From: Cunninghamia lanceolata
Lineage: Eukaryota > Streptophyta > Pinopsida > Cupressales > Cupressaceae
Assembly (NCBI GenBank): GCA_027924645.1
Contig: BSBN01001807.1
Span: 12,418,001 to 12,482,000, forward strand
Direction of reading: 5' to 3'
Length of the DNA stretch: 64,000 bases
Of this stretch, positions 36,199-45,337 are shown one piece after another; within the stretch, counting starts at the first letter, position 1, and each line of letters begins with the position of its first letter. Under the pieces are notes generated by a model, which was not told the DNA's origin, searched no databases, and saw nothing but the letters and a program-made list of their open reading frames with translations. Both the position numbers and the translations under genes were made by a program.

Positions 36199-36210
36199 GC
36201 TCTGATACCA
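36199..36210 (-). promoter_or_regulatory. Primer-binding site of the copia element
   Basis: On the minus strand TGGTATCAGAGC, complementary to the 3' end of plant initiator methionine tRNA, lies two bases after the 5' LTR end. Confidence 0.95.
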
Positions 36211-36212
36211 AC

Positions 36213-37264
36213 TAAAAGGAAGCTAGGTGTGCAGAAATTGCTTCCTACACTAATCTAATGAGGGGAGAGCTATACAAATTCAATTTAATCTTTACAATTA
36301 CAACAACATGAAACATATAACATATATATTGTAGCAATACACATAGAACCAGAAAGAAGACAGAAGAAGAGAGACAAGATATATCGTGGGGAAAACCCTT
36401 ATTGAGTGAAAAACCCCACACTCAGAAACCTGCACAATGTATTATCAAAACTAAATATGGTTTACAATACACTTGCAATGCAAGCTTCAATAGTCTTTGA
36501 TACTCATATCTAGAGTCAATCCGGTAGCATAACAATACCTGTCAATCACACACTACATCTCCTCCTCCAAGCACCTATTTATATAGAATATACAAGGCAA
36601 AATTAGCTCTATCTTGGAATAGGCGTCCAACTTGGCCTCATGGCCCAAAACCCATGCCTATGGACACTTGGTCAACATTGTAAGATGCATCTGACGCTTG
36701 TCCACAGCCCCCATCCCAAAGAGGTCACCTATTTCCAAAATGGGCTATGACAGATGCTCTTAAGACTCTTACAACCATCATAGAATCTGTCATAGCAGTT
36801 ACAACTTACAGCTGTAAAAGAATCTGTCATACATAGGCTATAAATAGCTTATTCTCTTACAACATGTCATAGTCCACCTTGGGGTGCCCAAAGATGCCTT
36901 TTTCAAAGATGCTTCTCGACACATGTCTTCACCTGTCTTACAAGCTTCTATGTATGACTCTTACATGTCATAACTTTGTCATAGGAATCCGTCATAACCG
37001 TTTTGGTCAACATTCCCTTACACAACATCTAAGATGCCGACACATGGCAAAATACTCCTACCACAAAGTGGGACTCCTATCTCCTCATGTGAAGACAAAA
37101 TTACAAGTTGTCATCTTCCATGTAGGATGACACATCACCATGCCACATCCCACAAAATGACAATATGGAATTTACAATTAATTTACATCATAGGCAATGA
37201 ATAAATAAATACAATCAAAATAATGCCAGGAATTACCAAGGTTGAGACACCTTAATTCCCAACA
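36213..37264 (-). repeat. 5' LTR of the copia element
   Basis: On the minus strand it starts TGTTGGGAATTAAGG at 37264 and ends TTCCTTTTA at 36213, the terminal CA having become TA. A TATA box (minus TATATAAA) lies at 36578-36585. It is about 9 bp longer than its partner, mainly from one small insertion near 36765. Confidence 0.92.
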
Positions 37265-38246
37265 AAAATAAAATGTTGGCCAAGGCTTGGAATGGTTGAC
37301 TCGAAGGGTTTGACCTAGAGCCGATCTAGGCTTAGAAATGGAGCACCCAATCTTTGAGTGAACATCCAATATTGGGCCTCATAATTGAATCAGGTGCACA
37401 GAAACTGAGTGTGAGCCAAAGTCCAGGGAACCAAGTGAAGCGACTAGCAAGAGTGTTGAGCCAAGCAACTTGTTGAGATGGCTAGATGGAAGAAAGCTAG
37501 TTTGATGGTGTGCCCAAAAAATGATCTGCCAATGAAGAATTTAAACCTTCTACTTAGAGCAAGGCTCAACCTGCAACAAAGAGCAATATTTTAATAAGCA
37601 GCGACAATGATTTTGATGCCCGTGATAGGGAGAAATTTGTTGAATGTTGGTGGCTTTAAGTAGAGGAAGCCCGATCCACATAGGTAGAGAACCCACATAG
37701 ACTTATCTTGGGAGAAAAGAGCTAGAAAGGAAAAATGTTTGTCCTCTGGTAGCAGCAATCTCACTCCTTACAATGCTTTTAATTACCAGGTTGGTTCTAC
37801 AAATGGGGGCCTGTTGTGGCATCCCTCCTCTTGAAATTGATTTCCTCCTTGAGCGACGGGTATGACCTGAAGCTGGGCATTTGTCTAATGATATTCTGGC
37901 AATGTAAAGTAACTGCCACTTAAGTCTAGGGCCTGTGCAGACTTATGTTGTATCAGCGCCCAATGTGAAACAGTGACCTGTGATGGAGAATGTTGGCTGA
38001 TCTTTGAAAAATGACTGTTGGGCACAGTGGAAGCTGCTAAGAAATGACATCAACTACAGATATAAACTACAAATAATGGCAACTAGAAAGTCTGACGATG
38101 ACTTCTAAGTAAAGATTGACCTGAATGTTGGTGATCAAATGCACAAATCAGAGGTGGTTTGATAGGAAACAAATACAGAAGCAAATGACAACCTTCACGA
38201 CAGTAGCTTCAGAAAACACTCAAATGAAGATTAAAAATGGGGCTAG
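37265..38246 (-). other. Leader of copy B, right of the nested copia
   Basis: About 1 kb of noncoding DNA between the nested copia and the primer-binding site. No gene is visible. Confidence 0.7.
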
Positions 38247-38264
38247 GCCCCACGGAGGGCACCA
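38247..38264 (-). promoter_or_regulatory. Primer-binding site of copy B
   Basis: On the minus strand, four bases after the LTR end, TGGTGCCCTCCGTGGGGC begins with the expected TGG. The matching tRNA is not identified from memory. Confidence 0.6.
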
Positions 38265-38268
38265 TAAA

Positions 38269-39330
38269 TGTTAGAGGAAAATGTGAATAATAGCATTTAA
38301 CAACTAAATATCCAATAACTCAATGGAATTGATGCAAATACAATAAACAAAGATATTACCTTCATAGATTGATTTACCTCGTAGCTTCCATTGTTGCCTA
38401 TCTCATATTGATCTTGTGTATGATTTGAGCTCTCATAAGTTGTACTTCCTTGCTATTGAAGATGACAATAGGAGAATGGTTGTAGGATGGATTATGCAAT
38501 GAAGATGAAGCTACAGTGCAATACTAGGATGATTGATAATGGAGACATGGAGATATGATTGGATGATGGTGATATGAAGATGGGATTATGCAAATGCAAA
38601 GAGGATACTTTGCCAAAAGCACGCTGGTAGGATTCCTGCAAAGTAAGATTACTAAAGCTTGAGATGGATGCAATGATGGAATGAGGGTTCCTTTTATAGG
38701 CTCAAAAGAGGCCAAATCCAAGTGTCAATAGTTCCATGACTGGAGGAATTACCTGTGATGTGTACGGTTGAGAGAGCTTGAGAGAATGTGCACGAATCAG
38801 AAGAGGACAAGTGTCCAGGCCTCTTTTCATGAGTTATGGGAGTTAACGGATCTGATTGGAGAGTTAACCGGATAGATTGATCAGATGACTGGGTTGATTG
38901 GAGAGTTGACTGAATTAATTGACCAGTGAACTCAATTGATTGATTAGATAATTGATTTGATTGATGAGTTAACTGATCTTGATTGGAGGATAAATAGGAC
39001 ATGTGGGTGAGGGAATATTAGCTAATTAAATATTAAAATATTTAATTATGTGTGCAACATGGTGAGGTGGATTGGATGATGTGGAATTATAGAATGAAGA
39101 CTTTAGGATAAGATGATTGATTAAATAATTTAGAATTATTTAATTAGGGATGACATTAGAATTGGATGATTTTAATTAAATAAATAGATTTTTATTTAAT
39201 TCTTGGAATATTGAAGATGAACATGAATCAGATAAATAAATTAATGAATTTATTCATTGATAGAAGAATAGGAATTAAAATAAATAATAAATATTTATTT
39301 AATTCACTTTGCCATTTTTAGGTGTATACA
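38269..39330 (-). repeat. 5' LTR of copy B
   Basis: It has the same ends as 21906-22967 (TGTATACACC...CTCTAACA on the minus strand). A TATA box (minus TATAAAA) lies at 38692-38698. ACTAA at 39331-39335 repeats the left flank. Confidence 0.93.
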
Positions 39331-39335
39331 ACTAA

Positions 39336-39868
39336 GTATGTCCCATGGATAAAACGTAATCTTTGATATGTATGTAAATGCATATCTAGTTTTGGTGATG
39401 CTTATTAGATTCATTTCCTTCATCTTTGATGTTCATGACTCCATTACCCAATGGAGTAGGCACCAATCCATATTGGGGAAGGATTAATCACCTTCCATAA
39501 ATTAGTCCTCTATAATATTAATTATAGGAGTAGATTAGGGTTTTGTTGTAATTCATGATTCATTGTTGCAAACCAAGGAAAAATCATAAGCGATTCATAG
39601 TGTTTAAATAATTGGGGAATCATGTTATTGCATGCTTGCATCTTGCACTGTTGTAATGATGCTATCATCAACTTAATAGAGGTTTTATAATACGGTTGGC
39701 TTGTTTTAATCTAGTGACAACATTGGGGATCAAAACTGCATTTTGGGTACTACTGTAATGTTGTGAACTTGTACAAATTTTGTGTTGTCTTCAATCCCTA
39801 TCGAGGGATACCTCTAGGAATACCCTCCTAAGTTTAGCTAAACTTGAAGAGAAGAGGAGATTAGCAAG
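39336..39868 (+). other. Continuation of the interrupted LTR or leader
   Basis: Before copy B inserted, this joined the sequence ending at 21900. It is noncoding, with plant-LTR-like text (AGATTAGGGTTTTGTTG, about 39532) and ACAACATTGGGGATCAAAAC near 39718, a position where a leader start could lie. It leads directly into the integrase fragment, implying a large internal deletion of gag and most of pol. Confidence 0.4.
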
Positions 39869-40867
39869 ATGGCCCACTTTATCCCATGTAAGACAACCAA
39901 TGATGCTTCACACATAGCTGGTTTGTTCTTCAAGGAGATTGTAAGGATTCCTGGACTACCATTAAGCATTATATCTGATAGGGATTCCAAGTTCATTGGG
40001 CATTTTTGGAGAACATTATGGAGAAAATTAGGGACAAACTTGACATTTAGTTCTACCTATCATCCCCAAATGGATGGGCAAACTGAGGTGGTTAATAGAT
40101 CACTTGGAAATCTCTTAAGATGTCTCACAAAAGAGCATGGGCAGCAATGGGACTTAGTCCTTCCTCAAGCCGAGTATGCATATGATGATTCATTCAATAG
40201 AAGCATAGGCATGAGTCCATTTGAAGTTGTCTATGGCATGAACCCAAGAGGAGTCTATGAACTAAGAGACTTGAAGGGAATGGAGAAGAGAAGTGCTCAA
40301 GGAGAAGATTTTGTCATTGCCATGAGAGATATCCATCAACAAGTTAAAGAAACTCTTGAGAAGAGTGTTGAAAAGTACAAGAAGAAAGCAGATGTAAGAA
40401 GGAAGGATGTTCAATACCAATTGGGTGATCTAGTACTTGCTCATTTGAGGAAAGAAAGACTACCCAAGGATAGATATACTAAGCTGATGATGAAGAAAAT
40501 AGGACCTTGCAAGATAGTACACAAGTTTGGACCAAATGCATATGAGATAGAAATCCCTCCTAGAACTGCTATCTCGCCCATCTTCAATGTTACAAACCTC
40601 TATCCTTTCAAGAATGCAATAGGTGTAGATGAACCATTAGGAATAGCAGAAGATGATGATGATTGGGTCAAGGATCTCGCACCTAGTCAACCTATGAAGT
40701 TAGAGAGCATCCTAGACACAAGAGAAGCAAAAAGGACAAGGCACAAGGTATATAATGACTATCTAGTCAAATGGAAAGGACTACCAAGTGAAGATGCAAC
40801 ATGGATGACTAAGGAAGACATCAAACAACATGGAACTACAGTCCAAGAGCTCTTTTCATCAGGATGA
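39869..40867 (+). CDS. Chromovirus integrase C-terminal part with chromodomain
   Basis: An unbroken 332-codon frame. Residues 1-150 are the C-terminal part of a Ty3/gypsy integrase core: SDRDSKFIGHFW carries the second catalytic Asp, and the Glu is in HPQMDGQTEVVNRSLGN. The first Asp and the zinc finger would lie upstream and are absent, so it cannot be a complete DDE enzyme. Residues about 180-265 are the integrase C-terminal domain (GDLVLAHLRKERLP, KIGPCKIVHKFGPNAYEIEIP, FNVTNLYPF). Residues about 277-330 are a chromodomain (LESILDTREAKR..., YLVKWKGLPSEDATWMTKEDI) that in chromoviruses steers insertion to marked chromatin. The ATG sits inside the former integrase, so a start here is formal only. 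It is most likely a truncated remnant, yet it carries no stop. Confidence 0.85.
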   Translation: MAHFIPCKTTNDASHIAGLFFKEIVRIPGLPLSIISDRDSKFIGHFWRTLWRKLGTNLTFSSTYHPQMDGQTEVVNRSLGNLLRCLTKEHGQQWDLVLPQAEYAYDDSFNRSIGMSPFEVVYGMNPRGVYELRDLKGMEKRSAQGEDFVIAMRDIHQQVKETLEKSVEKYKKKADVRRKDVQYQLGDLVLAHLRKERLPKDRYTKLMMKKIGPCKIVHKFGPNAYEIEIPPRTAISPIFNVTNLYPFKNAIGVDEPLGIAEDDDDWVKDLAPSQPMKLESILDTREAKRTRHKVYNDYLVKWKGLPSEDATWMTKEDIKQHGTTVQELFSSG

Positions 40868-41255
40868 TGAATACTTCACCCGGTTGCATGGTGCAGGAGT
40901 ACCTAAGCCTATTTTGGCTTGGTGAATAGAGCAAAAAGGAGGTCATAAAGAGGATCTTAAGTCCTCATTCATATAATAAGGTCCTAAAAGAAAAAAATCT
41001 AAGTCTAGAATCATGTTTGTAATAGTCTTGGCTAAACCAAGCTAAAACATACTTATAAGGTTTTGTAAATTTTTGAAATATCTTAACAAATCATAGAGTT
41101 AAGTGTTCCCATCGGTCATAATTAGTCACCACCGATGGGACACAACTCTAAAACATGTATATAAAGCCTTTTAACATTCCAATGAATGCAGAAAAAAAAA
41201 GTTGAGATAAAATTCTATAAAGAAAATTTAATTTGTATAAACTTGTTTATGAAAA
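40868..41255 (+). other. Downstream of the chromovirus fragment, with hairpin and TATA
   Basis: Noncoding. A 10-bp perfect inverted repeat (TCCCATCGGT at 41107-41116 and its complement at 41131-41140, 14-base loop) is followed by GTATATAAAG (about 41157). This may be the beginning of a 3' LTR, but no end was found. Confidence 0.4.
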
Positions 41256-41261
41256 AAAAGC

Positions 41262-41830
41262 CTATAATTTCCTATTTTTTCTGCATTTTCTGTTGTACTT
41301 GACCGTACTACAGGGCTGTACCACCTGATAAGGGCAGAATATTGTTTGACTTTGATAAAGGAATGAATCTCCTTCCATCTCCAAGTGGTAGCAACCCGAT
41401 CCAAGGAGGAATAAGAGAGAAAAGTTAAATTTTCTGAAAACAGTCATTTTTTTTTCTTAAGAAAAAGTGCTGCTACAGACTGTACCTTGCATCTGTATGG
41501 TACATTCAAGAGGGGAAACCACTTGTAAAAGGTAGAGGGACAAGTTACCTACCACATGCACTTGATTGGAGTCCATTTCATCAAACTATGAGAGAGTAAT
41601 CACGTTTTTTTTCCAGAGACTGTCAAAACTGCATTTTTACTATTTTTTACTGTTCTAGGCCGTACCACGGACCTGTACAGTACTGTAAGGACACAAAACC
41701 ACCTGTAAAGGATAGGGGAGTGATTCAAATTTCATTTTCAGTTGGTTTGAGAAAAATCCATTAAGATTTGGAGGAGAACCACTCGTTTTACTAAAAACTG
41801 CTCTAAACCCTGATCTAGGGTTCCTAAGGG
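41262..41830. repeat. Three degenerate ~190-bp tandem units with GTAC motifs
   Basis: Units lie at about 41262-41460, 41461-41640 and 41641-41830. Each begins after a T-run with a CTGTAC/GTACC-rich segment (for example GACCGTACTACAGGGCTGTA and GCCGTACCACGGACCTGTAC). CACC(T/A)...AAGG and a GGGA segment follow, and each ends in AAAACTG/AAAACAG. Divergence is high. Confidence 0.6.
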
Positions 41831-43250
41831 ACAAAAAAAAAAAATTGTTCCATCCCACTACCCAAACCCCCTTTCAACCAGTGGAATGGACTATTTTAGG
41901 ATAGAATTAGATTTTACAACACCTTGCAAGCCAGAGAAGGAGGTTTTGAACAAGTGTGACTACACTTTGGCCTAATAAGCCCATGTATTAGGCCTCTAAA
42001 GAAGACAATCATAAAATTTCATAGATAGAAGTACATTTTGAGGGTGTGGTTGGTCAAGTCAAGTCATTTTGGACATACCTCAGAGTTCCCAAGTGGTTTG
42101 GGAGTTAGAAATCCAAGTTTGCTACAAGACCCTTAATGGAGGTGGCCTAATTAGGCCTAATTAGCCCTTATTACTGACTGTATTTTTAATTTTTGAGACA
42201 TACATTTTGAAACAACCTACCATCATCCTAAGATATGTTAAACAACATGGAAATGGGTATCCAAAACAATTATTAGTTTTCTAAGTGGGCTAAAATTGAG
42301 AAAGATAAGTGGAAAAAACCCTCTAGGCAGGGCTACAAGGATTTGGGCTTGTTTCTAAAGCAAGTACATGAAAACCTTGAAATTGGTGAACCAAACCTAT
42401 ATGATTGAGTAAGTACATCACAACCAATGAGTGAAAAGAAGGGAAGAAACCAGGCCGACATTTACAGGCTTTGCAGCTTTAAAAACTGCTAAGAACTTGC
42501 AATGAAACAATTAAGCAAAACCTCCAAAAGGAAAAGAATCGGAAATGTAACAAATTTTGTACTTATTAAAACAAGAGACGCATTGCGTCAAGTTCTTGCC
42601 TCTATGTTACCAATGTTCTTGTAATTTATCATTAGGGAATATGAATTGAGTGAAGGTAAAAAAAAGGGAGAACATAGTGCTTGTAGTATCTTGGAACACT
42701 ATCTAGCAACTGTTGTTGCTTGATTCCCTCTTTAACAGTATGTTCTTGGCATGTATGAAGTATCTAAAATTGTAAAACATAGTGCCATTCTGGATGGTGT
42801 GAGCATATGTAATAAGTTAAATGCAACCCAAACATAACAAATAAGTTTAGAGTGTCTTGGTTCAATGTGCTGCAGTCTGGAATAACCAGTGACGAACAAT
42901 ATTTTGAAGTCCTCTTAGTACATGTCTCCCCCATGGCATTAGCTTTAACTATATTTTCTATGTTAGAGCAAATTTCTAATGCAAATCAAATACAAATAAC
43001 CTGTTAGAAACATTGTAATGCAAGGAACCTGACGTAATGCATTTCTTTTTGGTTTCGCTCCATGACACACTTTTGACAGGGCTTAGTGTAGGATCCAATA
43101 AAAATAGGAAGGAATTACAATGAATCACAAAATAAGAGGAGACAATAGTGCACCAATAAGAGAGGAAAATCGAACCCTGAGAAAATTTAAAAATAAGATA
43201 TAGCACTAAAAAAATCCAATCTAAAAAGCTCCAATTTAGATTGTAAAACC
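41831..43250. other. Unassigned intergenic or intronic DNA
   Basis: No coding region, RNA gene or clear repeat was recognised. Composition is AT-rich. Confidence 0.5.
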
Positions 43251-44169
43251 CGAAGGCAAAACCCTAGGGGGTGTGGAATATGTAAAAAAAATAAGATTGC
43301 TTTTACATAAATAATTTGGGGTAATTAAATAGATGCAAATAGTACACACAAATTAACCTAGATTAATTAAAGCTAAGATAATTTTTTAAGAATAAAAAGT
43401 AAATGCAAATGATAAGGGAATTTAACTATAAAACCAATGGAGAATGAATGTTGTTGATGTTGCAAAATAAATGATTACATCCATCAAGGAATTTTTTGCC
43501 TTTGTCTAATAAGTATCTCACAGTCCAAACATACCCAAAAATGACAAAGGTTGATCCCAAGCATCAAATGTTCAATGTTGTTTGCAATAGATTTGATTTG
43601 CTGTAGAAATTTGATGTCTCACGAGAATGAACTAACAAGATATGTGCTTGTAAACCTATTCACATGCTCGTAAACCTATTTTCCTTTGCTTTTTTGGTAT
43701 CTAGATCTGTCAAGGTGGTGTTTACAAACACCTTTAGGAGATTGTTGACTCAATAGATGAATAGGTTCTCCTAGGTCAACTTGCTTGTCGAGTTGGATTA
43801 ATAGTGATGAGTGATATTAAAGACAACATTCACAACATAAAGATAGCCTATTTGTAGATGATGTGGATCTGATTCTTTGTCCCTTTAGAAAAGGAAGTGT
43901 GCTCCAATTGTTCTCCCATATATGAAATTAAGTGCATTGAATGTCTTTAAATACAATGACATAGCAAATGTTGCACAAATGTGTCATGTTGGCTCATAAT
44001 GACTAGTTGCAAGGGGTGGGAAAGTTGGAATTCAACTTGGATAATTTGAATTTTTGGCTTCATTCCCACATGCCGCATGATTGACATGTTATTGCTTTTA
44101 GAGAATTCCACCAAGGTGGGCACAAAACTAAATGGGAAATGGCATGGATATGCTAATTTCACCATTACA
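43251..44169 (-). repeat. Possible solo LTR
   Basis: On the minus strand, sequence starting at 44169 reads TGTAATGGTGAAATTAG and resembles the LTR start at 19535 over about 100 bp, and a shared ATTTAAAGACA occurs farther in. No polypurine tract precedes it and the left end is unresolved, so a solo or truncated LTR is only a suggestion. Confidence 0.35.
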
Positions 44170-44980
44170 ACAGTGTTTATGGGACATTCATAAGCTCTTG
44201 TAGCTGTTATTTCTAGTTAATAGCCATTTGGTCCTGTGGTATGAGTCTAACATTGTCTTAATCTGTATAAAAGAATGGCGAGAAAACATCAAGATGTAGC
44301 TCCGTAAAGCAGATAACCCAACCTCTTGTTTCTTCCAGTCACTTTTAGTTTTTTCAGACTATAACCGCATGAAGTAAGAAACATGATGTGCCTTGTAAAC
44401 AACTTAAGTCTTCTTGTATTCTAATTAGAACTTGGAAATTTCTCAAGGGTAGGACCAACAAGCAATAATAAACCAAAATATTTTAAAAACATTTGTAAAT
44501 AAAAGTGCTCCTCTAACACTCTACTCAAAACCATTGGTTATACTTATGACTAATTCTGCAAATGCTATAGACTTTATACATTATAGAATAACAACATTTG
44601 GAACTAAGAATGTTATTTGTGGAATTTCCAGACTTCGAGGAAGAAAATGTCTTATTACTTGGTAAAAGTGACTATTAAAGAAAAGGATTAAGGAAGTGTT
44701 AAGACTAATGGTCATAAAACATATTGTGGTCTCCTTTAAAGTAATTTTATTATGTTTTTGAGTATTTAATATCTTTAGCATAGGAGTTTAATTAGTTTGT
44801 ACTTGCATTGGGACAGGTTCTTTCATGCATACATACACAATATAAACATTGGACAAAATTTTGCTACTCTTGTTTATATTGCCACCATTTTTCTCACAAA
44901 ATCGCCAACAATGTAGCCCTTTGATTTGAACAAGTAGTTAGATGTAAAACTAAAATCTCATTATCTGCATATTCTTTTAC
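44170..44980 (-). other. Putative ORP intron or intergenic DNA
   Basis: No further ORP exon was recognised by eye downstream (minus) of the exon at 44981-45337. Confidence 0.4.
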
Positions 44981-45337
44981 CTCTAATTGCCTCAGCATGT
45001 CAATCAGATGAAATTGTTTCTGTTGGAGAATTTTCAGCTAGTTTTGCAACTCATAAAATTTAGAGATCATAATATGCTCACACTCTTCAGTTGCTTCTTC
45101 ATTCAATCCTTCTTGTAACAAGCGGTTTCTGAGCTTCTCCGTGGAAACTGAAATATCCTCAGTTGGTAGCAAGAGGCTTTTTGTCAAGCCACGACGAAAA
45201 GGGTCTTTTGAAACTAATAATGCCTCAATCCATGCAGCTCGGTCTTCTCTGGCTTCAGTCCGTAAATGAAGTGTCTTTGTACTAGTAAAAATTGAGAACC
45301 TTTTGTCATCTGGCTTACTCTCTCTAATAGAAGACAC
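44981..45337 (-). pseudogene. Exon of an oxysterol-binding-protein-related protein, with a nonsense codon
   Basis: The exon is bounded by consensus splice sites on the minus strand: acceptor TTTTGGCAG before 45337 and donor GAG|GTAAAA after 44981. Its 119 codons read VSSIRESKPDDKRFSIFTST, then LHLRTEAREDRAAWIEALLV, STEKLRNRLLQEG and, at the end, QKQFHLIDMLRQLE. This is the second half of the PH domain (including the conserved helix Trp) plus the following helical linker of plant ORP proteins, which move sterols or other lipids between membranes. Codon 100 is TAG (plus 45038-45040), where relatives have Gln (CAG). No neighbouring exon was recognised. It is either a dead gene fragment or one exon of a long-intron gene carrying a null allele. 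Confidence 0.78.

Larger units (their letters stand above)
30960..37264 (-). mobile_element. Ty1/copia retrotransposon nested in copy B
   Basis: LTRs lie at 30960-32002 and 36213-37264, with an initiator-Met-tRNA primer-binding site (36199-36210) and a polypurine tract (32003-32013). The order is gag, protease, integrase, RT, RNase H, which is copia order. A probable 5-bp A-rich target duplication (AAAAA/AAAAT) flanks it. Coding is interrupted by several stops and shifts. RT/RNase H phrases such as GGAISWMSK and VALSMTEAEYM resemble the Tork-type lineage (inference). The LTRs differ at roughly 70 positions by eye (about 6-7%). Confidence 0.95.
21906..39330 (-). mobile_element. Complete pol-less Ty3/gypsy-derived element (copy B), with nested copia
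   Basis: Two 1062-bp LTRs (21906-22967 and 38269-39330) bound it, with a perfect 5-bp target duplication ACTAA at 21901-21905 and 39331-39335. The primer-binding site is next to the right LTR and the polypurine tract next to the left one, so it reads leftward. The total is 17.4 kb, or about 11.1 kb once the nested copia (30960-37264) is taken out. The internal part holds only a degenerate G-patch ORF and long noncoding leader and tail. No protease, RT or integrase belongs to it. The LTRs differ at roughly 48 sites by eye (about 4.5%). Confidence 0.92.

Noticed and set aside
45038..45337. A complete small gene starting at 45337
   Set aside because: The first codon is GTG directly after a splice acceptor, and homology to ORP proteins runs past the stop to a splice donor at 44981. 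It is therefore an internal exon, not a small gene.
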